Of a stretch of 64,000 bases of DNA, positions 10,200 to 21,713 are shown one piece after another. The notes beneath the pieces are model-generated. The model had not been told where the DNA came from. It saw nothing but the letters and a program-made list of their open reading frames with translations, and did not search any database. The stretch lies in NCBI GenBank assembly GCA_027625915.1, contig JANTQA010000047.1, positions 6,572,001 to 6,636,000 on the forward strand. The letters are read 5' to 3'. Every line of letters begins with the position of its first letter. Position 1 is the stretch's first letter. The translations under genes were made by a program, and so were the position numbers. Source of the DNA: Anaeramoeba flamelloides. Taxonomy: Eukaryota > Metamonada > Anaeramoebidae.

Positions 10200-11522
10200 G
10201 GCCATCCATTATTACCTCGAGGAAGTGTTTGTAGTTTTTGATTAGTACTTCATGTTTTAAATAAGATTTGAAGGTAGAAAAGACACCAACATTTAAAGGT
10301 TGTAAATAATGGGTTGAAATTGGTGGTAGGAAGGGATAATTAATATTTGCATTTTTCAGGATTTCAAAAACTGTTTCATCCTTATGGGTACTGGAATTGT
10401 CCATAATTAGAAGAGCCTGTTTGTTTCTACCAAATATTTCCCTTTTTTGATTTACATTTGGGATAAAAATTTTTATAACCCAATTTTTAAAAGTTACTTT
10501 TGTTTGAAATCCGGATGAAGAAGAAGGGAAAGAGAGTTTGAATGGATGTTCTTCATATAGTAGGGATTGTTCAACTGTTCTTCTTCTATCGAGTATCAGT
10601 GTTTGAATAGGTAAACCGTCATTACTTATGCAAACCACTGCAGTGATATGAAAATTTGATTTTGGAATTAATCGAATTGGGTTTTTTATTTCCGGTCCAG
10701 AAATGACAATTAACTGCTGTCTATCTGTGACATTAAAAACAGCAGTTTCGTCCATATTATAAATTAGACCTTCTTTGTACTGAAGTGTTTGAATTAGACT
10801 CTGTAGAGAGAGAAAATAATTTTTTAATTTATTTGCTGAAATTTTTGGTTTTTCCTCAATTTTTGTTAAGCATTTCCCTTTATTTAATTTCATGGCTTTA
10901 ACCCAATTATGGATTAAACATTTTGATTGAATTAAACTCTTCTCATTAACCACTTCATGATTTTGTATTCTTCTTACTCGAATTATTTCATTCGCATGAA
11001 ATAAAACTTCTTTTAGTGTTGGTGATTTTAGAGTTGAATTTTTAAAAGAAATCCATTTTTTTAATTCATTTGACTCTTCGACCCTGAGTTTTTTCGACCT
11101 CCCATTATGACCAATAACTCTATTTGAATTTAATGCTTATAATCCCCTTTCCAATGATTGATAGGTCACACTATATTTCTTGATAATGTCCACCTTTCTA
11201 AAATTTAAATTACAGTCAGTTTCACTTTTAAGGCACAAACTTTTAACGAAATTTAAAACATAAAAAAATCTCAAATTAAGGCACAAAATTCAAATTCTAG
11301 TAAAATAAATTGTAAAAAAAAAAATTACAAATGTTGTGCCTTAATTTGAGATTTTTTTGTGCCTTAAATTTCGTTGAAAGTTTGTGCCTTAAAAGTGAAA
11401 CTGGCTGTATTTGACTCCGAGCATTTTTTATAGGTTAGAACGGCTTTTTTGAGATTGTTGTTTTCTGTTCTAATCTCATTTAATCCAGAGACATTTAATT
11501 GATTTAAAGTGGAGTTATTCAT
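10200..11522 (-). pseudogene. Broken pogo/Tigger-type DDE transposase
   Basis: A cut-and-paste transposase of the Tc1/mariner superfamily, pogo/CENP-B-like group. Reading from an ATG at 11522, an N-terminal helix-turn-helix (RKVDIIKKYSVTYQSLERG) is followed by a second CENP-B-like DNA-binding segment (NELKKWISFKNSTL). The catalytic core has IYNMDETAVF (first Asp), LLIMDNSSTH (second Asp) and LPPISTHYLQPLNVGVF. Families of this type have QPLD at the last site, so the third acid reads Asn here. A palindromic MITE splits the N-terminal domain in frame (11211-11409). One stop follows the first helix-turn-helix (GL-stop-ALNSN, about 11137). Beyond GVFSTFKSYL the C-terminus loses family resemblance near 10200, and the frame runs on to 9940 through a foldback repeat. 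Inactive. Confidence 0.85.
11211..11409. mobile_element. Palindromic MITE, copy 1 (inside the transposase gene)
   Basis: A 199-bp near-perfect palindrome flanked by TA on both sides. The left end reads CAGTCAGTTTCACTTTTAAG and the right end is its inverted match with CTGGCTG. Subterminal blocks (GGCACAAAC, CGAAATTTAA, AATCTCAAATTAAGGCAC) are mirrored in the other arm, leaving only a short A-rich loop. TA target duplication and CAGT ends are typical of Tc1/mariner/pogo-mobilised MITEs. Removing the element together with one TA joins CSESN to NLNFRKVD in frame in the host transposase, which shows it is a true insertion. Confidence 0.92.
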
Positions 11523-11639
11523 CAAATGACAAACAAATAAAAAACAAAATAATATTGCGAAAAAATAAAATAAAATTTCGCAATTTCCGGGTTTCAGAAA
11601 TTTCCGGGTTTTAGATTTGACAGTTAAAAATGTCGAAAA

Positions 11640-12532
11640 CACTAATTTTGAAAAAAAGGTGACAAAAGAATTGTTTGAAATCAATTTTGTAAAAAAATAA
11701 ATAAAAAAAATGAAATTATTATTGTTAACTAGAGTTAATAAAGTAATTCCTTCAGGAAATAACTGTTAAGAAATGAGTAAATATGATAATGATTAAGTAA
11801 AAAAATAGGGTAAAAATGACTTTATACTATCAAAAAAAATTTCATATTATTGTCTTGTTCAAAAGTTGTAGTAGATTTCATATAAAGAAAAAAATTACTG
11901 ATCACATTTTCTAAATTAGTAATTGTGAAAAAAAATTTTTTTTTATAATAAAGATTTTTAATATTTTTTGAGATCAATAAAAAATATTATAAGGGGTGAG
12001 TGTAATCACAATGTAAAAAATTTGGATAAGCAGATCTAATTTTTAATTTTGAAAAATTGAAAATTTGATTTACCACTCTTCCTCAAATTGTAATTTATTT
12101 AAATTAAGATAATTTTTTAACCCGGTGTTTAAGGTTTATACAATTTACAAGGGTTTTAAACCGAACTTCACTTTGTATTATTTTGACGTTTTAAAAATCA
12201 AAAATAGAAAATTAAAGTGTTTTACTGGCTTTTAAAACCAAAGCCTCCCACTTAAATGAGAAACAACAAATTAAAATTGTTTTCTAGCGCATTTGAGATA
12301 ATTGCCTCCTAGCTGTATATCGTTGGTGTTTTTTTCACTGTTTTTAAGTTTTTTCATATCGGTTTTTTCACATCTCAGAAACGAAAGGTCTGATTTCAAA
12401 AGAATTCAGGGACTTTTTCAAAAAACAAAAAACGAAAACAACGAATGGAACGAAAAAACATGTAAAAAATTCGAAAAAACGCGATTTTATAAGTCTTCCA
12501 TCGTTTTAAAACGAAAAGGCGTAATACCTGTG
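11640..12532 (-). repeat. Right inverted arm of the 5.9-kb element
   Basis: Inverted counterpart of 6667-7550, with its outer tip CCTGTG at 12527-12532. Non-coding; the open frame at 12302-12694 is the arm plus microsatellite read through. It lies directly upstream of the transposase start, so it would hold that gene's promoter. Confidence 0.7.
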
Positions 12533-12537
12533 ATATG

Positions 12538-12692
<155 letters not shown>

Positions 12693-12765
12693 AAGCACAA
12701 TTCCATAATTGGATGCTAACTTTTTTCTTAACGTTATTTTCTTTTTTCATTTATCATTTAAAAAA

Positions 12766-12966
12766 TACAGTCAGTTTCACTTTTAAGGTACAAACTTTCA
12801 ACGAAATTTCAGGAACAAAAAAATATCAAATTAAGGCACAAAATTTGTAATTTTTTTTTCTAACAATTTATTTTACTAGTATCTGAATTTTGTGCCTTAA
12901 TTTGAGATTTTTATTGTGCTTTAAATTTCGTTGAAAGTTTGTGCCTTAAAAGTGGAACTTGTTGTT
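12766..12966. mobile_element. Palindromic MITE, copy 2
   Basis: Starts TACAGTCAGTTTCAC and keeps the mirrored GTGCCTTAA and CGTTGAAAGTTTG blocks; the right tip has decayed to GGAACTTGTTGTT. About 200 bp, only 75 bp beyond the TG microsatellite. Confidence 0.88.
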
Positions 12967-13684
12967 CTTTGATTACATGATATTTTTATTTATTAATTTT
13001 TGTTGGTAATAATCTCTAAACACTTTTGAAAAATACATTATGATTCAAAAAAAAAAAAAAAAACAATTAACCAATTTTTTTATGGTAAGAAATCTGTCCC
13101 TATTTTTGAATTTTTGCTTGTTTTTATTCAATACGAATGGTTTATTTTTCGTTTTTATTTAATCCGTTATTCTGTGTATTTCATAAGCTATTCAATAAAT
13201 AAAATAAAATAAAAAAAAAAATAGCTATTTAAACGAAATAATCACATCATTGTGTATTCTTGGATTTTAGATGAAAATGTTGAATAACTTCTAAAAAGCC
13301 AAACATGTGTATTATTTTTGTTAGGGAAAAATTAATTTTCAAAGGGTTCTAAACCTTTAACCAAAAAAAAAAAAAAAAAAAAAAATGAAAATAATAATAT
13401 TAATTATAAATAGACAAAATTTGCAAAAAGGGCGAATTTGTATTAAGAAATAAAAAGGGTTTATTTTTTAAAAATTTTCAGATAAACCTTGAAATGGTGT
13501 AAAAACATTTTTTACAAATAAATCAGTCCTCTTTCTTTTTTTTTTTTTGAGATGATCTTGAAAAAATTATTTATTATTTCAAAAAAAATTATAAAGTTAT
13601 TGAAAATCTTAGATTGTGGTATTTCTTTTGAAAGAAAATTTATTAAATATAGAGACAAAGAATAATCAAAATATCAAATTACAA
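12967..13684. other. AT-rich spacer, no gene seen
   Basis: Poly(A) runs at about 13047-13063 and 13363-13385; nothing else recognised. Confidence 0.5.
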
Positions 13685-13884
13685 TACAACCAACTCTTCT
13701 TTGAAGCACAAACTTTCAACAACAATTAAGAAACAAAAAAAAAACTCTAATTAAGGCACAAACTTCCTATTTTTTTTTTTTTTACAAATTATTTTATTTG
13801 TATCAGAATTTTGTACATTATTTGGAAATTTATTGTGCCTTCATTTTCAATAAAAGTTTGTTTTAAATGTGGATATTTGTTGTA
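13685..13884. mobile_element. Palindromic MITE, copy 3 (degraded)
   Basis: Same length and block order as the other copies (AGCACAAACTTTCAAC, AATTAAGGCACAAAC, TTGTGCCTTCATTTTC), but many substitutions and worn tips (TACAACCAACTC, TTTGTTGTA). An older copy. Confidence 0.75.
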
Positions 13885-16231
13885 TTATGAAAATAAATTT
13901 ACTTCGCACTTCTTCTTAAAAAATAAAAACCAATGAACAATGAATAAATGAAATATTAGACTCACCTCTAATTATCTTTTATTTAATTATTTTTTTCACT
14001 TAAATTCAAATAGTAAAATATTAGTAAAATTCATCCTTTGATATATATTTTTTTTAATCAATTTTTACAAAGCCAGAAATTGAGGGAAACAATATATTGT
14101 TTAAAAAATTATTATCCTGTTCCATTACAAGTATTGTTGTTGAATTTCATATACTTGAGGATTAATAGTGGTGTTTGAAAATTAAATTGAAAAGGTTTTT
14201 ATTTCCAATTTCCTTTTACAAATAATGTCAAAAATTACATACCTACTTGTTTGAGTACTCTATTGAAAAAAGTTGATTGAAAATGAAATTGCATATTCTT
14301 TCCCATTTATAATTCAAAAATCAGTAATTATTTTCTGATCTGATCAATTCTTTTGTTGATCAATGATTGTTTAACAAACAAAAGGAGCCTTAATGGTAAA
14401 TTCAGTGTTGAGAAATCCTTAGAACACACATTTCCAAAATAGTTAAAAAAATAATTTATTTAGTTTCTATCCGTTACATTGTAAAATTCACAATTCCAAG
14501 AGTTAAATTGGTTTTTAATTGAATCATAAAAATTTGTTACTATTATTAAAGAAAAAAATCAAGAAAATCATGTAATTATCATTTATTTTTTTCCTTTTTA
14601 ACTCTCAAAATAGTTCTTTCAACCAAAATAAAAAAAATTTGTGATTCAAGTAAATGTAAAACATGAAAACTACCCAACACGTTCTCCCTTTCCCTTCAAG
14701 ATGAATTTCCAGAAAAAATACACCACTTAAACAAGTTATTCAGACATTTTAGGATTCTGATCGTTGAATTCAAAAATCGACTTTTCCAAAACTAACTTGT
14801 CACGTTAAACAATGAAAACAAATATAAATTCAAGAAGAAAAGTAAAGTAATCATCTTTTTCACCAACTACACTTCTTACTTCTTTTCCTAAATTCCTTTT
14901 TTTTCAAGATACTGCTTATTGCAAAATAAAGAGATCAAAATTTCCATTCAACTTTCCAAAAAAAAGCATAAAACCCAAACAAGAATAAATCAAATCACCA
15001 AGATTTTTAAAAGTAACAAATCTGGACAGAAACAAGATTTATGGAATTGGGTAGTTTAATTTTGACTTGCTTGATCCTTTAACAATTTTTTTGGAAGTCT
15101 AAAGGAATATTTTGTTCAATTTATTTTTTATCATAGAGAAACCTTTTTCACAGATTCATGTTGTGCAGAAAAAGTTAAAGAAATTCTTCAAAACAATTGT
15201 TTTATTTTTACACATTTTGAAAGGAAAACACACCAATTTGAACAAACAGACTTCTTTTTTAAGCTTTTCATTCAAAACAAAAAAAAATAAGCAATCAATT
15301 GAGTTGAACAAGAGTCTTGATTTAAAGAATCCAATTTTTAAGATCAAAAAATAACAAAGTTAGACCCTCTTGAACCCATTCAGATCATCCTAAAAGTAAT
15401 TCAATTAAAATCCCATGGTGACTCAAGAGTTATTTTGCACACTTTGAAATGAAAATATACAATAAAAGATCTTTTCTTTCGTGACAATTGAACAACTTTT
15501 GGAAAAGAAAAATAAAAAAACTATTTTGGAAAATGAAAAAGCCGTTTTGGAAAAGATTTTGAACTTTTTTTCAATTAGTCTTATCACTAATCCTGGTTTT
15601 CATTGAGGTGTTGGGAAACTGTTCGAACAAAAATGTTTCTTGGTTCAAAGAAGTGAAAACAATTTACCAACTTATTTTTTGTTTATCCGTCAAAAACAAA
15701 TTAATAATTAAGAAAAGATGGAAACTCTCTTTTAAAAAGTTAAGCACAAAATGATCTAGTCTGAGATTGAAAGACTTTTTTTAACAATTGTGGAACAAAT
15801 AATTTTAAATTAAAAATATCTTGGCTTAAAATAGAAATTTTAGCATTTAATTCATAAAATTGTTTAGTATAATAGTCTAACAATAGGAAATTGTTTTCAT
15901 TTTTATCGTATCTCCAAAAACATAAAAATAAATTCTGGAAAAACCAAAATTCAAAAATAATCCAATAATTTCACGATTTAAAAAATGAACAATATTCTAA
16001 TTTGTATTTTTTGTTAAAAAAACAGGGGGTAGGATAATATTTCACAAAACAAAATAAATACGATATATTAATAACAACAATACAAACAAAAATGAAAAAT
16101 TTACTAAACTTGACAAAATAAAACAATCTTGATTTTTTTTTCTTGTTTTTTCATAATTTCTTTTTTACTTTTGATCACAAAAACAACTAAATTCAAAAAA
16201 AAAAAAAAAATAGATTTGAAAATTACTTTCG
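13885..16231. other. AT-rich spacer with one coding-like patch
   Basis: Mostly featureless. Around 15112-15460 two adjacent plus-strand frames give protein-like strings (GKHTNLNKQTSFLSF and LDPLEPIQIILKV, HGDSRVILHTLK). They may be a decayed gene fragment, but no family was recognised and no start or splice sites are convincing. Confidence 0.3.
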
Positions 16232-18063
16232 ATGAACAAGTTTGCATTAAAATTAAAAAGAAGACAAAGTCGTTATAAACAGAAAAAAACACAATCTACT
16301 TCAAGGGAACGTAGGTTAGTTCTAAATATGAATTTGTCGAGGATACGTCGAGATCAATTATTAACAAGCAAACGAAATATTACCTTTAATAACAATACTA
16401 GCCCAAGTCTAACTTCAATGACAGACAACAACGAAAGTATTTCTGTAGGTTTTTAATTTCTTTTTTAAATTCTTTTTATCAACTGAAAGGCAACATTAAA
16501 AAAAAATATTGGTTCTTTTCAAACATCTGTTTGGTAAAAACAATAAAAAAACACAAAAAATCAAAAAAAACACCAAAAAAACACAAAAAAAAACACAAAA
16601 AAAAACACAAAAAACACAAAAAAACACAAAAAAAAATAAAAAAAACAACACAAAAGGAAAACGAAATCCAGGAAGTTATTAGATCTGTGTTAAATGGTGA
16701 CGATTTTGAAAGGGAGTATGCTTTGTCAACCTTAAAAGACTATTTTTCTGTTAACACCATCTGTAATGAAGATCTTATGACTAATGTTGTAAATTTATTA
16801 TTTGAAATCGTTTCTCAGAAACAAAAATACCCAAATTTACAAATTGAATCTTTGCATTTAATTGCAAATTTAAGTTGTGGAACCTTTGAGCAAACGGAGC
16901 CGTTAATAAATAGTGGCATTGTGAGGTACTTGCTTAATTATTTAACTTGTGACGAAGTGGAATATTTAGAAATTGCCTTACTGACGATTGGGAACTTGTT
17001 GCAAGACTCGATCGATTTAAAAGATGAATTTTTAACAAAAGGCTTTTTCTTGAAAGTGCTGAACATTTACAGCCTAAACTACCCCTCCAAAATATATAAG
17101 GTCGCGACTTGGATCTTGACGACCTTATGCCAAGGATCGCTTTGCAGAAAGGTTGAAACCTATTCACCAATAATCGAAGTTTTAACCGAACTGTTAACCG
17201 AAACGAGCAGGCACCTTATTAGATCAGCGTGCTCCGGTTTGGCATCTCTTTGTGACAAAAAAGTTTTATTTTCTTACTTTTGTAAATACCACACCTTTGA
17301 AAGGCTATTAAATTTATTAAATAGCAACAGAATTTCGAGCAAAAATTATAAAACAAAGCAAATTGTCTTGTTTGCGCTTTCACAATTAATTAAAAGCTCT
17401 TCTCGTAATTTTGTAATCAAAGAATTATTTTCCGAGTTTCAAATAATAGATACTTTAAATAATCTGTTTGATCGTTCAAACAACCCAAAACTCTTTATAT
17501 CCGATCTTTTGCTTGTTTTAAGAAGATCTTCGAGAGCTGGATCTGAAATAATTCAACAGATCATCTCTTGCCAAATTTTAAACAAGATCTTTCAACTATA
17601 CCAACTCGAGCAAGACAAGCAAAAAAAAGAAATTCAACAACAACAACAACAGCTACAGCTACAGCAACAACAAGAAACATTTTTTTCAAATGCCGATTCA
17701 ACTTTTAATAAAGAATTTAAATATGAAATGTGTTGGATGCTCTTCCATATTTTTGCCAACTCAAATAATGAGCAATACTTGTCAATTTGCAAGCAAGGCG
17801 CAATACAAATCATTTGCGATCACATCTATTATGAAAATGATTTGTCAATCATCAGACCCACTTTAAAAACAATTAATACCCTTTGCGAATTTGAAAATTT
17901 ATCAATAGTCAACCATTTTGATGAAAATGGTGTACTTCAAATCATTGACAAATTTACACAACACAATAACCTAAATATTCGCAAAATATCAAACGATATT
18001 ATCGATAACGTCATTTTAGCACATTCCAGAATGTTTGAAAATGATTTAGAAATTGAAAATTAA
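16232..18063 (+). CDS. Divergent importin alpha (karyopherin alpha)
   Basis: A nuclear-import adaptor that binds nuclear localisation signals and hands cargo to importin beta. Exon 1 (16232-16444) encodes a basic importin-beta-binding domain, residues about 8-52 (KLKRRQSRYKQ, SRERRLVLNMNLSRIRRDQLL). The intron is 16445-16671 (GTAGGT...CAG, phase 0) with an unusually A/CA-rich 3' half. Exon 2 (16672-18063) encodes armadillo repeats; total about 534 aa, normal for the family. Repeat-3-helix signatures align but are eroded: canonical WALTNIASG reads LHLIANLSCG, WALGNVAGD reads LLTIGNLLQD, WTLSNLCRG reads WILTTLCQG, and the WTISNI-type site reads CWMLFHIFA. A Gln-rich insert (IQQQQQQLQLQQQQ) interrupts the C-terminal repeats. 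The open frame before 16672 lacks an ATG and is intron. Family assignment is firm; full NLS binding is doubtful. Confidence 0.85.
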
Positions 18064-21000
18064 TCTTTTTGGAGATTTATTAAACAATTTTATTTGAATA
18101 TTTATATATTTTGTTCTATTTAAATATATTGATTATATATATATCTTTATTAATTGCTATGGATATTCAAATATTATATTTTCGTTTAATCAATATTCGA
18201 TTGACAATATTATTTAATTTTATTATTTTTAAGTTGAAATCAACATATCAACATTTTTTAATTGTTTAAATTATTAAAATCTTTTATTAATTTTTTTTTA
18301 TTTTTTTTATTTTGAAATTTATATTTTTTTTTAATAGAACACAATTTTGATCTGTTATTTTATTCGAATAGAACAAATTTAAGTTTAACAAGACAGATTA
18401 ATAATTTAAATTATCATTGTAATAATTATATTTCTCTTTTGAATGCTTTACAATAAAATTAAATTAAACTAAAAATTAAAAAAAAAAAGTTTGTGTAATT
18501 TAAAACTAAAAAAAAGGTACTTTTGAAAAATATTTGCAGAAAAGTTAAAAAAACTCATAATTTTAAATTATTCAAAAATTAGCTTCTATTCATCATTCTT
18601 AGACAAAATAATTCCGTTCATATTACTTAATTAAAACTATTATTCATCATGAAAGGTAAGCTGTTCTTATATTTGAGATCAAGTGCAACTGTTTTTTAAT
18701 TATCTTTTTGATACTCCTTAAAATTAAATCAAAATACTTGGTTTAAAGGGAATGAAAATGAAGTTTTCAAGGATTTGGGAAGGTTGTATTTTTTAGTAAA
18801 TGTAATTGATAATCAATTTTTGAGTTAAGATTATTTATTAAATACCTTTTTTTAGAGGGTTATTGTTACAAAGAAAATTTAAAAATTTTGTTATTTTTTT
18901 TTTAAAACCTTTTTATATCAAAATAGCAAACTAGTGTAACTTACATTTAGAGATTTGAAACCCAATAAAAAAATTGCTACTTTAAGCATAATAATTCTGT
19001 CTTATTCTTTCAAAGTGGTAGATATATAATCTAGCATTAAATTGGGGTTTCCATCCAAATCTAACAAATTTGTGGATTTTGTAGGGTTTAGGCAAAAGAC
19101 TCATTTTTTTGTGAATAAATGCTTGTTTGCCAAAAAATACTTTTTTATGAATGTACCCTTTTTTATAGGAAAATTTTGGTGTTTTACTGTAAAGACAATG
19201 TTTTTTCACTATCAAAATATACTGAAAAATTAGGTTTTGATATAAAATACTAAATAAAACTTCAGATCTTTCTACTTTGGATAATAAATTTAAAAAAAAA
19301 TTATAATAACGAGAAATAAAAAAACATTAAGTTTTCAAAATTTTGATTATAACTTTATTTATTTAATTTAGTAAAAACCCAATAGTGGAAAAGATAAATC
19401 AACGATTGACAAAATAATATAAATTGCAAAATCGCTGTTAAATGACCAATAACAACCAACTTAGAGTAAAAGACGTTGTATTATAATGTAGAAGAGTTGT
19501 TTTAAAAAGGTATTTTACACCCAGAAGTTAAATTCCCAAAAATAAAGTGAAATATCGATTGGTATTAGCCGATTGATAAAAAAAAACAGCCATGGATAAC
19601 TCTAAAATTATTTAAAATATCAATTTAAGGAAATAAGTTGAACAATAAGAATAAATATATATATATATATATATAAATCAACACTCTGTATTTTTGATCG
19701 TATATTTCCCATACCGGGAAGTTGTTAAAAAACGAAATATTTATTTTAATATTATAAACACCGTTGAATTTTTTTTATGAATTAAAACCAACTATAGAAT
19801 CCTAAAATAGCTGATAACATATGTATTATTGTATTTTAAATCAAGGTATGATACTGTTGTTAAATGGGAAACACTAAGTTATTCTCATTATAACTGTTAT
19901 TTTTCTCAAGAAAAATAGTATAAAAAATATAAAAAATAATGCTATATTTTTCAGATCTACATCACTTGATGTATTTGATATTTAATGGAAATAATTACAT
20001 TACCATATACTTTAGACTTTTAACACACACATATATATATATATATATATATTATCGTTATCGATTATTTCAACAGATTTTTTTTTTCTTAAAAATAAAA
20101 GATATCCAAAACATTACATCAGAAAAAAAATCAAACAATTCATCATTTTTTAAAATAAAACAACTTGAAAAATATTTCAATTTTTTTCTAATATCTTTTT
20201 TCAGTTAAAGGGGACTGTTTTTATTCAATAAATAAAACATCTTCAATAATTTTAATCAAATATTCTTATTAAAATATATTTTCAATTTGAAATCTGGATC
20301 ATTTTTTTATAATTTAGTTAATTTTTTTTGTTTGGTTATTTTTAATTGTTTTTTTTTTTTTCTTTTTTTAAAAAAGTTAATTTGAAAAAAAAAAATTTTA
20401 AAAATGCAAATTAACTCTAAAATAACTGCGACTAGTATTACTTTAAAATAAATACATAAAATATTATAAAATCTTATTATCAATAATTTTAATTTTCTAA
20501 ACCAATAGAGAATTTTTTCACAAGACACTGAAATAAAAGTATACAAATTTTTTTTTAACATTCGATATTTTACTAAAATTTATAGTTTGTTTAGGTATTT
20601 TTTTTATGATTATTGACTTTAATATTAGTTTTATGTTTTTTATTATTTTGTTACAATTGAAAGTTTTGTTGATTATGAAAAAAAGTCCAATTTTAAAAAT
20701 AAAATTATGTTTCGAGGGAATACAAAGATTTTAAAAAAAAAACCTAAAAAAGAGCCTATATTTGTAATTTTTATGTTCATTAACTGTTGTTTAAGATATG
20801 TACATTATGAGTGAGAATCGTTGTAGATCAAAAGAACTCGTTTGAAAAAGGAAAAAAACTTTTTGATCTCAAAAAACCCTAAAGTATCACCTTGGAACAA
20901 ACTTAATTAGATTTAAAATAATAGTTAACAACAATTTAAAGGGTATTTGAGTATCACCCTTTAATATTTTTTTCTCAAAATATGCTTTTTTTACATTTAT

Positions 21001-21713
21001 GATTTCGAATAATCAATCTTTGCATTCTGGAAAAAAATTGCCAAATCCTTTTTAAATGGAAGAATTAGTTGACAAGTAAAAATATTGTAATTATTTTTTT
21101 ACTAATTTTTCACTGATCAATTAAGACATATGAAACAGAAATTCCCTATACTTGATTAATAATTATTGTTCAAATTTTAATATCCAATTTCACATGAATA
21201 GAAAAAGCCCAGCATCAAAAAATCCAAAAAATTCAATTTTACTAATGTTGACAATTAAATCTCAAAATTTGATAAATTGATCATACTTAAATTTTGGTTT
21301 AATGTGTTGCTTTCAATTCTCTTTTGATTTAAATAATTAATCTAATTTTGATGTTGGTTTTTGTTTTAAAAGGAACAAAAAAAGACTTTCAAAAAATATT
21401 TAAAAATGAGAACATTTGTTACCTTTTTTACTATTAAAACAGATTTAACAATTTTTTTTCCAGAATGGTTAAATCAGAGTTTATTTTCTTTTTGAGTTTT
21501 CTTTTTGAAGATCAAACCTACGTCATATTGATTTGTTTTTACCAGTTATTAGGTTCTCAAATTATTGATAAAAAAATTTTTGTATTTCAACACATTTTCT
21601 TACCACAACAAATGCTCCCCTCTGCTGGTATTTTGTTTTTTTTCTTCATACAACCTACTATTTAATTGTTAATTTTTTAAAGTTAGAAAACACATTTTTT
21701 TCAAAAATATCCA
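18064..21713. other. AT-rich intergenic region, no gene seen
   Basis: Microsatellites (TA)n at about 19655-19674 and 20029-20050. A degenerate tandem of about 36 bp lies at 19090-19170 (CAAAAGACTCATTTTTTTGTGAAT versus CAAAAAATACTTTTTTATGAAT units). A short hairpin AAAGGGTATTTGAGTATCACCCTTT lies near 20938. The open frame at 21465-21665 follows an acceptor-like TTTTTTTTCCAG but has no family match. Confidence 0.5.

Larger units (their letters stand above)
6667..12532 (-). mobile_element. Candidate 5.9-kb DNA transposon with ~0.9-kb inverted arms
   Basis: The left arm (6667-7550) and right arm (11640-12532) are inverted copies of each other. Each outer tip reads CACAGGTANTACG inward and each is flanked by ATAT from a microsatellite: (TA)n on the left, ATATGTATATA then (TG)n on the right. 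Between the arms lies one minus-strand pogo/Tigger-type transposase gene, starting just inside the right arm. The inference is that one element inserted into a compound TA/TG microsatellite. The arms look roughly three-quarters identical, so the element is old. It is broken: the transposase carries a stop, a MITE insertion and a changed catalytic residue. Against this reading, arms this long are unusual for pogo elements, so the arms could instead be two separate inverted insertions. Confidence 0.5.

Noticed and set aside
16531-16671. Lys/His-rich N-terminal extension of the importin alpha second exon
   Set aside because: It has no ATG, begins in a CA/A-rich tract, and the CAG at 16671 joins exon 1 in phase, so it is treated as intron; kept as a finding about possible alternative splicing.
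18982-19233. Opposed frames of about 63 and 77 aa
   Set aside because: They arise from a degenerate short tandem; neither strand shows a recognised domain.
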